The notes under the pieces are model-generated. The model was given only the letters and a program-made list of their open reading frames with translations. It made no database searches and was not told the DNA's origin. A stretch of DNA of 64,000 nucleotides, taken from F1-120-MAGs118 sp013360535. Its GTDB lineage: Bacteria > Planctomycetota > UBA1135 > GCA-002686595. Shown here in pieces: positions 34,227 through 42,943 of the stretch. Numbering within the stretch: the stretch's first letter is position 1; the number at the start of each line of letters is the position of its first letter. The position numbers and the translations under genes were made by a program. The stretch is from assembly GCA_026647215.1 (NCBI GenBank), contig JAPKHC010000008.1:1-64000 (forward strand), read 5' to 3'.

Positions 34227-35795
34227 ATGAAAGTCCTGTTCATCGACGAGTACCTCCCGCAGGAGATGCTCGGGGTCATGTGGCTGTCGCGCGCGATCAA
34301 GGACGCGGGGCACGAGAGCAAGGCGCTGTTCGTGCCGGACCGGGACTGGATCGAGAAGCTCAAGGCCTACAACCCCGACGTCGTCTGCTACTCGGTGACG
34401 ACCGGGATGCACCTGTACCTGGCCGAGATCAACCAGCGCGTGAAGGCCGAGCTGCCGCACGTGGTGTCGGTGTTCGGCGGGCCCCACACGACGTTCACGC
34501 CGGAGTACATCGAGACGCCGGGCATCGACATCATCTGCCGCGGCGAGGGCGAGCAGGCGGTGGTCGAGCTGCTCGAGCGGCTGGCGGAAGGGCGCGACTA
34601 CTCCGACGTCCAGAACCTGTGGGTCAAGGACGCGAAGACGGGCGAGATCGCGAAGAACCCGGTGCGGCCGCTGGTGCAGAACCTCGACGAGCTCGGGCAC
34701 CCCGATCGCGACGTCGTGTACGAGGCGGCGCCGATCTACCGCGACACCGACCGCAAGGTGTTCGTGACGCAGCGCGGCTGCCCGATGAACTGCTCGTTCT
34801 GCTTCCACCACGCGTGGAAGAAGAAGGTCTACAACTCCAACAACAAGGAGTACACGCGCAAGCGCTCGGTCGACCACATCATCGAGGAGATCAAGCAGGT
34901 CCGCGCGAAGTACAACCTGAAGTTCGTGCACTTCGTCGACGACATCTTCAACCTGAAGAACTCGTGGCTCGAGGAGTTCTGCGAGCGCTATCCGAAGGAA
35001 GTCGGATTGCCGTTCGATGTGATCCTGATGGCGAACCTGACGACGGAGCGCCACATCGAGCTCCTGCGCAAGGCCGGCTGCGTCTACGCGCGCATCGCGA
35101 TCGAGGCCGCGAACGACCACGTGCGCAACACGATCTTCCGCAAGAACACGACGCGCCAGCAGCTCGTCAACGCGTCGCAGTGGATCACCAAGCACGGCAT
35201 CCGGCTCGGCTCGCTCAACATCCTCGGCGCGCCGGGGGCGACGATCGAGGACGAGCTCGACACCGTGCGCCTCAACGTCGAGTGCGGCGTCGACCACCCG
35301 ATGGTCAGCCTGATGCAGCCGTACCCGATGTTCGACATCACCGACACGACCACGCAAATGGGTTACGCGGTGTCGAGCCTCGACGAGTTCCCGGTCAACT
35401 TCCGGCGTTCGCTGCCGGTGGAGAGCGACACCAAGCGCCAGATCGAGAACCTGCACAAGCTCTTCCCGCTCGCGGTGCGCAACCCGTGGCTGGTCAAGTT
35501 CCTGCCGAGCCTGATCAAGCCGCGCTGGATGTACCGGCCGTACCTCGTGCTGTTCATGCTGCACGCGGAATACCTCGTCGCCGAGCAGGCCGGCATCTAC
35601 GCGCGCGCGCAGGGCCTGAGCGGGCCGCGCTACTGGACGTGGGTCGACTTCACCTACCGCCTCGCGACCAAGGGCGTGCTGCGTGTGTACCAGGTGCTCT
35701 TCAAGAGCTTCCAGCGCCGCTTCGCGAACCGCGCGCGCGAGATTCAGGTCTCGCTGCAGATGGGCGACGAGCGCGTCGTCGCGCACATGGATTGA
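34227..35795 (+). CDS. B12-binding radical SAM protein
   Basis: A 522-residue radical SAM enzyme of the cobalamin-dependent type. The N-terminal ~130 residues form a B12-binding Rossmann domain (KVLFIDEYLPQEMLGVMWLS, then VVSVFGGPHTTF and the GEGEQAVVELL pattern). The cluster motif is CPMNCSFC near residue 193. The C-terminal ~130 residues are basic and aromatic. I start at the ATG at 34227, which begins the B12 domain; a TTG at 34200 adds nine residues. Such proteins often methylate unreactive carbons or modify lipids (BchE/HpnP-like architecture). The gene stands alone, so the substrate is unknown. Confidence 0.8.
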   Translation: MKVLFIDEYLPQEMLGVMWLSRAIKDAGHESKALFVPDRDWIEKLKAYNPDVVCYSVTTGMHLYLAEINQRVKAELPHVVSVFGGPHTTFTPEYIETPGIDIICRGEGEQAVVELLERLAEGRDYSDVQNLWVKDAKTGEIAKNPVRPLVQNLDELGHPDRDVVYEAAPIYRDTDRKVFVTQRGCPMNCSFCFHHAWKKKVYNSNNKEYTRKRSVDHIIEEIKQVRAKYNLKFVHFVDDIFNLKNSWLEEFCERYPKEVGLPFDVILMANLTTERHIELLRKAGCVYARIAIEAANDHVRNTIFRKNTTRQQLVNASQWITKHGIRLGSLNILGAPGATIEDELDTVRLNVECGVDHPMVSLMQPYPMFDITDTTTQMGYAVSSLDEFPVNFRRSLPVESDTKRQIENLHKLFPLAVRNPWLVKFLPSLIKPRWMYRPYLVLFMLHAEYLVAEQAGIYARAQGLSGPRYWTWVDFTYRLATKGVLRVYQVLFKSFQRRFANRAREIQVSLQMGDERVVAHMD

Positions 35796-35822
35796 GCACG
35801 GAACGAAGCCGTTTCCGCTAAC

Positions 35823-36761
35823 GTGGCGTGCCTCGTGCGCGCCACGTTCGTCTTGGGGCTGCTTCTGCTGGGGGTCGCGAGCGCGTGCTCGCGCGAACCG
35901 GCGTCGGGGACGGTGCAGGCTGCTCTCCCCCATCGCCGCATCGAGGGAACGCGTGTCGAGCTGAGCGCGCCACGCGGGTTCGAGCCGTCGGAGGCCGTGC
36001 AGGGGCTCGTGCGGAGCGATGCGCGCGCGAAGATCGGCGTGTTCGAGCTGCCGGCGCCATTCGCCGAGACCGCGCCGGATCCGACGCAGTGGAGCGACGA
36101 GGAAGTGCGGCTCGTGCGTTGGGAAGCGGTGCGTGTCGCGGAGGTCGAGGCGCGGCTCTACCACCTCGAGCGGCGGGGCGGGGGCGGCGAGCGACGGAGC
36201 TGGATGCTGGTCGGCGGAGACGCGCAAGAGTCGCTCGTGATGGTCGCGGAGTGCGACAACGAGCTCGCGGCGGAGCTCGAACAGCCGCTGCGCGAGTGCC
36301 TGCTCGGCGCGAGGTGGCGCCGGGATGTGGCGCCGGTGATCTCGTTTGAGCTCCAACCGGGTGCCGACCTCGTGCTGGTGCGCGACGATGGCGCGGTGCA
36401 CGTGTACGCGCCGCGCGGAACACCGTCGCCGCTGCCGGAGGGCACGCCGTTCCTGCTCGTGGCGCAAGTTTCCAGCTCGAGCGCGGAGGGCCTCGAGGCG
36501 GCCTGTCGCGAGAGGCTCGAGGGCGCGCTCGGCGCCGCAGGAACGCGACTTCGTGCGGTCGAAAGCTCGGTGGCCGTCGCGAGCGCGGGCCGCAAGGCGT
36601 GGGAGGTCGTGGCGAGTGTCGAGAACGGGCTGCTCGCGTGGATCACGCTCGTGCCGGTGGGCGACGGCGCGCTCGTGTTGCAGGGACAGTGCCGCGCGAC
36701 CCAGCGCGAGCCGTACCTCGCGGCGTTTCGGGCTGCGGCGACGAGTCTTGTGCTCGAGTAG
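35823..36761 (+). CDS. Predicted lipoprotein of unknown function
   Basis: A 312-residue lipoprotein: a GTG start, hydrophobic core VLGLLLLGVA and lipobox ASAC with Cys near residue 22. The mature protein appears to contain two similar alpha/beta halves, each with a signature like VELSAPRGFEP and ending in a stretch on elements such as EQPLRECLLGARW; DcrB-like folds have this appearance. It lies 27 bp after the radical SAM gene and 63 bp before the sulfatase and may share their transcript. No enzymatic motif is seen. Confidence 0.6.
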   Translation: MACLVRATFVLGLLLLGVASACSREPASGTVQAALPHRRIEGTRVELSAPRGFEPSEAVQGLVRSDARAKIGVFELPAPFAETAPDPTQWSDEEVRLVRWEAVRVAEVEARLYHLERRGGGGERRSWMLVGGDAQESLVMVAECDNELAAELEQPLRECLLGARWRRDVAPVISFELQPGADLVLVRDDGAVHVYAPRGTPSPLPEGTPFLLVAQVSSSSAEGLEAACRERLEGALGAAGTRLRAVESSVAVASAGRKAWEVVASVENGLLAWITLVPVGDGALVLQGQCRATQREPYLAAFRAAATSLVLE

Positions 36762-36824
36762 GCGCCCGCCGAGGCCGCGCGCGCGACTTCTGCGGCCGAG
36801 CGCGCTATTTTTTGCGGCTTCGCC

Positions 36825-38729
36825 ATGGCCGCCAACCCGTTTCGTCCCCGCACGCCGGGTGGTGCCGCGCGCCGCGCGGTGTTCGATGCGTGGCTGCTCG
36901 CGCTGTTCGTCGCCTTCGCGGTCGGGCAGAGCTTCTTCGCGCACGCGCCGGACGACACGAGCTTCGCGGTGGCGCTGTTCCTGCGGCTCGCGCTGCTCTC
37001 GCAGCTCGCGGCGCTCTCTGGGCTGCTCGCACTCGCCGTCGCGCTGCTCTCGCTGGTCGGACTCGGGCCGCGGGCGACGGCGTGGACGTTTTCCGGGCTC
37101 GCGACGGCCTTCGTGGCGCTGCTGTTCGTCGACGTGCGCGTCTACAACCTGTTCCGTTACCACTTGAACGGCTGGGTGTGGACCGTCGTGACGACGGAGG
37201 GCGTCGAGGATTCCGTGCAGCTCGGCCCCGGCCTGTTCGTGATGGCCGGAGCGGCGCTGGCCGCGCTCGCGCTCGTGTTCTACGGCTTCCAGCGCTGGCG
37301 CGCGGCGCAGTGGGAGCGCATGTCGAGCACGCCCCGCTGGATGCGGCCGGGGTTCTTCGCGCTGTGGATCGTGTTGCCCGTGCTCGTGATCGAGAAGTCG
37401 CTCTACGCGCGCGCGGACCTGCTGCGCGAGCGCGAGATCCCGTCGCTCTCGCGGCTCGTGCCGTTCTACCCGCGCTTCACCGTCAAGCGCGTGGCGCGCA
37501 AGTGGTTCGGTTACGAGCTCGAGGAGCGCGAGCGCGTCGAGGTGAGCTCCGAAGGGTTGCTGCTCGACTATCCGCTCGAGCGGCCGCGCATCGCGCCGGA
37601 CGGGCCGCGCCCGAACCTGCTGATCCTGACGATCGAGTCGCTGCGCGCGGACATGCTCGATCCGGCGGTGATGCCGCGCACGTGGGAGTTCGCGCAGGGC
37701 GCGCGGCGCTTCCTCGATCACGCGAGCAGCGGCAGCACGTCGCGCTACGGCACGTTCTCGCTCGTGTACGGACTGCACGGCTCCTATTTCGCGCCGGTGT
37801 ACGCCGAGGGCGCGTCGCCAGTGATCGTCGACAGCCTGCTCGACCTCGGATACGAGTTCCGCATCTACGGCACGGCCTCGATGAGCTTCCCCGAGCTGCG
37901 CTCGACGGCCTGGATCCGCATCGAGGACCGTGTCGAGGACAAGTTCGAGCGTGTCGAGGGCGCGAGCCGCGACACCGAGCTCGTGCGGCGCTTCGGCAGC
38001 TGGATGCAGGAGCGTTCGGGCGCTGCGGAGCGCAAGCCGTTCTATTGCTTCGCGTTCCTCGACGCGCCCCATCAGGCCTACAACGTCGCGAGCGACCTGA
38101 CGCCGTTCGAGCCGTACGCGAGAACGATCGACTACGCCAAGCTCTCGAGCGACGAGATCGCGGCGATGATGCCGCAGGTCTTCAACCGCTACCGCAACTC
38201 CGTCGCCGACGTCGACCGCAGCATCGGCCAGATGCTCGACGCGCTGCGTGCGACGGGCGAGCTCGACAACACGGTGGTCGTGATCACCGGCGACCACGGC
38301 GAGGAGTTCCTCGAACACGGCTTCTGGGGCCACACGAGCAACTACACGCGCACGCAGGTGCTCGTCCCGCTCGTGTTGCGTGGTCCCGGCGTGCCGCCGG
38401 GAGACGAGACGCGGCCGACGTGCCACGTCGACGTGGCGCCCACGCTGCTCGAGCTCGTCGGCGCGGATCCGACGCAACGGACGCAGTGGTGCAACGGCGA
38501 GAACCTGCTCGCCCCCATCGCGGGCCGCCACCGCATCCTCGCCGGCTGGGACACGGTCGCCGCGTGGTCCGACGAAGCGATCCTCGTGTTGCCTCTCGAC
38601 TCGTACCGCGGCGGCGCCGAGGCCTACACGTTCGACTGGAAGCCCGTCGAGGACCTCGACGCGACGATGCGCGCGTCCGCCAGCGTGCTGCGCGAGCTCT
38701 CCGAAGCTTGCCGCCGTTTCCTGCGGTGA
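36825..38729 (+). CDS. Membrane-anchored sulfatase-family protein (LtaS/PbgA-like)
   Basis: A 634-residue protein with about five N-terminal membrane helices (residues 20-190) and an extracytoplasmic alkaline-phosphatase/sulfatase fold. The metal-binding start is LLILTIESLRADML; the predicted nucleophile region is SGSTSRYGTFSLVYG; the late motif is VITGDHGEEFLEHGFWGH. This layout matches LtaS phosphoglycerol transferases and the PbgA/YejM lipid regulators. Planctomycetes often carry several. A role in envelope lipid or polymer modification is likely. A related gene lies at the right edge (63320-64000). Confidence 0.82.
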   Translation: MAANPFRPRTPGGAARRAVFDAWLLALFVAFAVGQSFFAHAPDDTSFAVALFLRLALLSQLAALSGLLALAVALLSLVGLGPRATAWTFSGLATAFVALLFVDVRVYNLFRYHLNGWVWTVVTTEGVEDSVQLGPGLFVMAGAALAALALVFYGFQRWRAAQWERMSSTPRWMRPGFFALWIVLPVLVIEKSLYARADLLREREIPSLSRLVPFYPRFTVKRVARKWFGYELEERERVEVSSEGLLLDYPLERPRIAPDGPRPNLLILTIESLRADMLDPAVMPRTWEFAQGARRFLDHASSGSTSRYGTFSLVYGLHGSYFAPVYAEGASPVIVDSLLDLGYEFRIYGTASMSFPELRSTAWIRIEDRVEDKFERVEGASRDTELVRRFGSWMQERSGAAERKPFYCFAFLDAPHQAYNVASDLTPFEPYARTIDYAKLSSDEIAAMMPQVFNRYRNSVADVDRSIGQMLDALRATGELDNTVVVITGDHGEEFLEHGFWGHTSNYTRTQVLVPLVLRGPGVPPGDETRPTCHVDVAPTLLELVGADPTQRTQWCNGENLLAPIAGRHRILAGWDTVAAWSDEAILVLPLDSYRGGAEAYTFDWKPVEDLDATMRASASVLRELSEACRRFLR

Positions 38730-38944
38730 CGCTCGCGACTACGCTGTCGCGCACGCGGCGCGCGCCGTCCGCTACGCAGTGCTTGAGGACGGATCACTCT
38801 GTCGGGACCATGTCGAACTCGCGCTCCATGGCCTTGATTCGCGCGGTGGATGACGGCACGTGAGCGCGGAGCGCCCGACCTCGCGACACGCCCGGGCCCA
38901 CGACTCACGACCGCCACCTTCCGCTCCCCCAAGGAGGTGGAGAC

Positions 38945-40495
38945 GTGAAGCTGCAGTCAACGATTCCCTGGAGCGCCTGCGCCCTCGCGGCCACGGTGCT
39001 CGTTTCCGTCGCACGGGCCCAGATCTCGTTCGACGTCGCCGACCCGGTCTTCTGCGGCAATTTCCCGCAGGATGTCGTCGCCGCCGACCTCGATGGTGAC
39101 GGCGTGCTGGAGCTCGCCGTCACCCTGCGTTCGCCGCCGCGCATCGCGGTGCTGCACCGCAACTACCCGCCGAAGTACTCCGACCCGACGTTCACTCCGC
39201 TCGTGGGCGCGCGCTACCCGATCGGCCTCGTCGCGCCGGACATCGACGGCGACGGCCTGCCCGATCTGGCGGTCGTCTCACGCGACACCGACGAGCTGTT
39301 CGTGCTGCACAACCTCGGCGCGGCCCACTACGTCCTGTTCGAGCGCATCGCGGTCGGCGACGGCCCGAGCGAGCTCGACATCAACGACCTCGACGGCGAC
39401 GGCGACCTCGACTTCGTCGTCTCCAACGGCCTCGGCAACTCGGTGACCGTCGTGCTCAACGACGGCGCGGGGACGTTCAGCGTGCTGCCCGCCGTCGGCA
39501 TCGGCGCCTCGCCGAAGAGCCTCGCGGTCGGCTGCTTCGGCTACGCGCGGGGCGCGCTGCGGCTGGCGGACGTCGCCGTGGCCGACCACGACAGCCACGC
39601 GATCTCGGTGCTGCGCAACGACGGCACCGGCGTGCTGGTGCCCGCGGAAACGCTCTCGATCCCGGGCTTCTCGCACCCCGAGGGTCTGGTCGCCGCCGAC
39701 TTCAACGGCGACGAGCGCGATGACCTCGCCGCGTGCTTCAGCGGCGCGGGCCTGCACAAGGTCGCGGTCTTCCACAACCTCGGCGGGAGCTTCGCCGCCC
39801 CGCTGGTCTTCAACGTCGGCGGCGCGCACCCGACGCACCTCGCCGCCGCGGACTTCGACCGCGACGGTCGCCTGGACCTCGCCATGGTCTGCGCCGCAAG
39901 CCAGTGCGTGACGGTGCTGCGCCAGAACGAGGACGGGGTCTTCGATTACGCCGGCGCCTGGGACCTGCCGGGCACCGGTTCGGACCATCTGGCCGTCGCG
40001 GACCTCGACGGGAGCGCGTACCCGGACATCGTCGCGACGATCGACGCGGGTGACCTGCTCCAGCCGCTCTACAACCTGTTCGCCAACCCGCGCAGCTACG
40101 GCTACGGCGCACCCAACTCCGTCGGCTTCGGCGCGGAACTCGCGTGGCGCGGCAGCCCGAGCGTGGGCGCTGGTGACTTCGCCCTGACGGTCGCGGGAGC
40201 GCCCGGCCAGCGCGCCGGCATCTTCCTGCGCGGCATGACCGGCGACCTGCGTCCGTTCCAGTCCGGCTACCTGTGCATCGCGCCGCCGATCGTCCGCATG
40301 GGCGCACCGGTGATCCTGCGCGACGACGGTTGCACCGAGTTCGTGTTCGACTTCGCGGGCGAGCCCTATGGCACCGGCGTGAACGCGCTCGAGCCCGGCT
40401 CCGCCTGGAACTTCCAGTTCTGGTACCGCGACACGCTCAAGGGCCTGGCCACGAGCAACCTCACCAACGGCGTGCGTGCGATCTTCCTGCCATGA
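38945..40495 (+). CDS. Secreted FG-GAP/VCBS repeat protein
   Basis: A 516-residue exported protein: signal peptide to about residue 26 (ACALAATVLVSVARAQ), then about seven repeats containing DLDGDGVLELAV, DIDGDGLPDLAVVS, DLDGDGDLDFVVSN and similar. These calcium-binding DxDGDG loops define FG-GAP/VCBS propellers. The last ~110 residues end in FQSGYLCIAPP, FWYRDTLKG and LTNGVRAIF, the C-terminal module shared with the 11292 and 61282 proteins. The GTG start has an ideal AAGGAGGTG site 5 nt upstream. Likely an extracellular adhesion or scaffold protein. Confidence 0.82.
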   Translation: MKLQSTIPWSACALAATVLVSVARAQISFDVADPVFCGNFPQDVVAADLDGDGVLELAVTLRSPPRIAVLHRNYPPKYSDPTFTPLVGARYPIGLVAPDIDGDGLPDLAVVSRDTDELFVLHNLGAAHYVLFERIAVGDGPSELDINDLDGDGDLDFVVSNGLGNSVTVVLNDGAGTFSVLPAVGIGASPKSLAVGCFGYARGALRLADVAVADHDSHAISVLRNDGTGVLVPAETLSIPGFSHPEGLVAADFNGDERDDLAACFSGAGLHKVAVFHNLGGSFAAPLVFNVGGAHPTHLAAADFDRDGRLDLAMVCAASQCVTVLRQNEDGVFDYAGAWDLPGTGSDHLAVADLDGSAYPDIVATIDAGDLLQPLYNLFANPRSYGYGAPNSVGFGAELAWRGSPSVGAGDFALTVAGAPGQRAGIFLRGMTGDLRPFQSGYLCIAPPIVRMGAPVILRDDGCTEFVFDFAGEPYGTGVNALEPGSAWNFQFWYRDTLKGLATSNLTNGVRAIFLP

Positions 40496-40620
40496 ACACA
40501 CTCGAAGCTCGCGCGCCTCACGCGCGCGGGCTTCCGCGGCGCCGGACGGGGGCTACGAGGTCCCGGCCGGCGCCGCACCGTTCCTTCGGTCGTCGGCGCG
40601 GCTCTCGCGCGTCCCCGGCC

Positions 40621-41379
40621 TCACTTCGCGCCCGCGGAGATCCAGCGCGAGACCAGCTCCACGTCCGCCGCCGCAGGTTGCGCTTCCTTCGACGGAGGCA
40701 TGTGGTCCTCGTCGTCGAGCGGCAGCAGCATGCGCCGCAGGAGCTCGCTCGAGGCCGCGTCGCCGCGCACGACGAGCGTGCCGAACTCGCCGGGCTCGAA
40801 CCAGCGCGGGTCGACGGCGTCGAGGCGCAGCTTGCCCTTCTGCTTGAGCGGGCCGTGGCATTCGACGCAGAAGGCCTGCATCAGTGGGAGCACGTCGCGC
40901 TCGAACGTGGGCTCGGCGACCTGAGAGGTCGGAACGTTGGGCGCGGGTGCGGCGGCGGGAGCGAGCAACTCGGTGACGTACCCCTCGCCGTGCACGAGCT
41001 CGCCGCCGAAGTGGCCGGCGGCGGAGGCCGCGAGCGCGGCGGCGAAGACGCCGGCGCGGCGCGCGAGACTGGAGCCCCAACCGGCGACGAGCGCGAAGAG
41101 CGCGCTCGCGATGCCTGTCCAGCGGTGCAGGTCGAGCGTCTCGGCCACGGTGCGGCCGAGCGGCTCCGCGTCGGCATGGATCCAGCCGGTGAGCGCGGCG
41201 ACGACGGCTCCGAGCGCGCCCCAGCGCGTGAGCGTGCGCACGAGCGCGGCACGACGCTCGTCCGGTGCACGCAGCTGCAGCAGCTCGAAGAGCGCCGCGA
41301 GGGCGAGCAAGGCGACGGGGAAGTGCAGCACCAGGAGGTGCAAGCGTCCGAACGTGGCGTACAGGGCTGCGCTGGTCAC
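40621..41379 (-). CDS. DUF2231 membrane domain plus planctomycete cytochrome c domain
   Basis: A 252-residue protein. The first 135 residues hold four membrane helices with His residues suited to heme b or electron transfer (LHLLVLHFPVALLALAALFE), as in DUF2231 proteins. The C-terminal 95 residues form a PSCyt1-like cytochrome c domain with one heme site CVECH and the family ending DDEDHMPPSKEAQP. It probably passes electrons across the periplasm. Architecture strongly suggests Planctomycetota. It stands alone and converges with the FG-GAP gene. Confidence 0.8.
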   Translation of the reverse strand: MTSAALYATFGRLHLLVLHFPVALLALAALFELLQLRAPDERRAALVRTLTRWGALGAVVAALTGWIHADAEPLGRTVAETLDLHRWTGIASALFALVAGWGSSLARRAGVFAAALAASAAGHFGGELVHGEGYVTELLAPAAAPAPNVPTSQVAEPTFERDVLPLMQAFCVECHGPLKQKGKLRLDAVDPRWFEPGEFGTLVVRGDAASSELLRRMLLPLDDEDHMPPSKEAQPAAADVELVSRWISAGAK

Positions 41380-41594
41380 GGCTCCCTAGAGAACAAACGC
41401 GCGCACCCGGATCAAGCGAGGCGGGAGCGACGGACTCGCGGACCTCGGGAGAAATGGGCGATCGCCGCCCGCTTTCGCGCCGCAGGGCGGCGTTCCAGCG
41501 AACGGCGATCACCACCACCAGCAACCCGGCACCGAGGCGGGCCGCGCGCGGCGCGCCGGGCGCGCATCGCGGGCGACACCGCAGGGTCGGCGCC

Positions 41595-42047
41595 CTACTT
41601 CTTCGACTCGATCTTGATGCGTGCGGCCGGCTTGGGAGCGAGCTTGGGGATGTGCACCTCGAGCACGCCCTTCTCGAGCCGCGCGTTCATCGCCTTCGGA
41701 TCGAGGTTCAGGCCTTCCGGCAGCGCAATCGAGCGCTCGAAGGAGCCGAACTGCGACTCGCTGCGGTAGCACTCCTTCTCCTTCTTCTCGTCCTGCCACT
41801 TGCGCTCGCCCGAGAGCACGAGCTGGTCCCCGACGACCTTGATCTCGAGGTCCTGCTCCTCCAGCCCGGGCACGTCGAACGTGGCGACGAACTCGTTGCC
41901 GCTGTCGGACAGGCTGACGGCCGGGAAGCCTGGGCGCTGGAACACCTCGGGCAGGCGACTCGCGCCTCGCCCCATCACCTCGCTCACCCAGTCGTCGTCG
42001 TTCCAGATCGAAAGCGGACTCTGGTTCCGCCACAACATCGGCTTCAT
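41595..42047 (-). CDS. Hsp20 / small heat shock protein
   Basis: A 150-residue alpha-crystallin-type chaperone. The core domain (about residues 45-135) shows the expected strands: FVATFDVPGLEEQDLEIKVV, LVLSGERKW, FGSFERSIALPEGL and the end motif ARLEKGVLEVHIPK. The C-terminal ARIKI supplies the I-x-I oligomerisation motif. The start at 42047 has GGAGG about 9 nt upstream; the longer open frame is shadow. It holds unfolding proteins in soluble form. It neighbours a two-component system and a Usp gene, a stress-type grouping. Confidence 0.88.
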   Translation of the reverse strand: MKPMLWRNQSPLSIWNDDDWVSEVMGRGASRLPEVFQRPGFPAVSLSDSGNEFVATFDVPGLEEQDLEIKVVGDQLVLSGERKWQDEKKEKECYRSESQFGSFERSIALPEGLNLDPKAMNARLEKGVLEVHIPKLAPKPAARIKIESKK

Positions 42048-42247
42048 GGGGAATCCTCCATCGTTGGGGCCGCGCTCGCGGCCACGCTGGCTCGTGGGGC
42101 GAACCCGCGACCGATTCGATGGCCTCCAGTGGGCAGCGCCGGTTGGGCCCGAGTGGGAAGACGACGCGGGGGCACGGAGCCCCCTGCTCCGTACCCCCGC
42201 GGGAGGGCTGCGCCGGTCGTGCGCGCAGCCGGGAGACCCGAGCGCTC

Positions 42248-42943
42248 TCAGGTCTGCATCAGGCCTTCGCGGATCGCGAGGCGGGCGAGCTCGGCCGTCG
42301 AGTGGCAATCGAGCTTGCGCTGCAGGTTCTCGCGGTGCTTCTTGGCCGTGCCGAGGCTGATCGCGAGCTCGCGCGCGACGTCCTTGTTGCTCTTGCCGAG
42401 CGCGAGCAACTGGAACACCTCGCGTTCGCGTGCGGTGAGCGTCGAGAGGCGGCTCGCGCCACCCGGCTCGATCGGATCGCCGCGGCGCATGCGCGCGACG
42501 AGGCCACCGGCGACCTTGGGCGAGAGGTACGGACGGCCTTCGCTGACGGTCTCGATGCCGAGCAGCAGCTCGGAGGGATCCGAGTCCTTCGAGAGGTAGC
42601 CGTCGGCGCCGGCGCGCATCGCCTGGTCGACGAAGCTCTCGCCCTCGTGGTGCGTCAGCATCAGGATGCGCACCTTGGGGTGCGCCTCGCGGATCGGCCG
42701 GATCGCGTCGAGGCCCGACAGGCCCGGCATCGAGATGTCGAGCAGCACCACGTCCGGAAGCAGCAGCGCGATGCGGTCGATCGCGGTGCGCGCGTCGCCG
42801 CAGTCACCGATGACGGTGATGCGCTCGCTGGACGAGAGCAGGCTCTTGAAGGCGGCGCGAAGGATGTTCTGGTCGTCCACCAGGAACACCTTGATCTTCT
42901 GGCCGATGCGGGAGTTGGGCGCTTCGAGCATGGTGGAGTTCAT
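42248..42943 (-). CDS. NarL/FixJ-type response regulator
   Basis: A 231-residue regulator with an N-terminal receiver (LVDDQNILRA acidic pair; phospho-acceptor Asp in DVVLLDISMPG; Lys in YLSKDSD) and a C-terminal LuxR-type helix-turn-helix (LTAREREVFQLLALGKSNKD, then TAKKHRENLQRKL). Its ATG at 42943 overlaps the kinase stop (ATGA), so kinase and regulator are a pair. Likely activates stress genes such as the adjacent hsp20 and usp. Confidence 0.88.
   Translation of the reverse strand: MNSTMLEAPNSRIGQKIKVFLVDDQNILRAAFKSLLSSSERITVIGDCGDARTAIDRIALLLPDVVLLDISMPGLSGLDAIRPIREAHPKVRILMLTHHEGESFVDQAMRAGADGYLSKDSDPSELLLGIETVSEGRPYLSPKVAGGLVARMRRGDPIEPGGASRLSTLTAREREVFQLLALGKSNKDVARELAISLGTAKKHRENLQRKLDCHSTAELARLAIREGLMQT

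Noticed and set aside
34041..38531. Minus-strand frame of about 1500 codons opposite the radical SAM and sulfatase genes
   Set aside because: It spans several real plus-strand genes and their intergenic gaps and is dominated by Arg, His, Val and Glu, as expected from antisense of GC-rich coding DNA.
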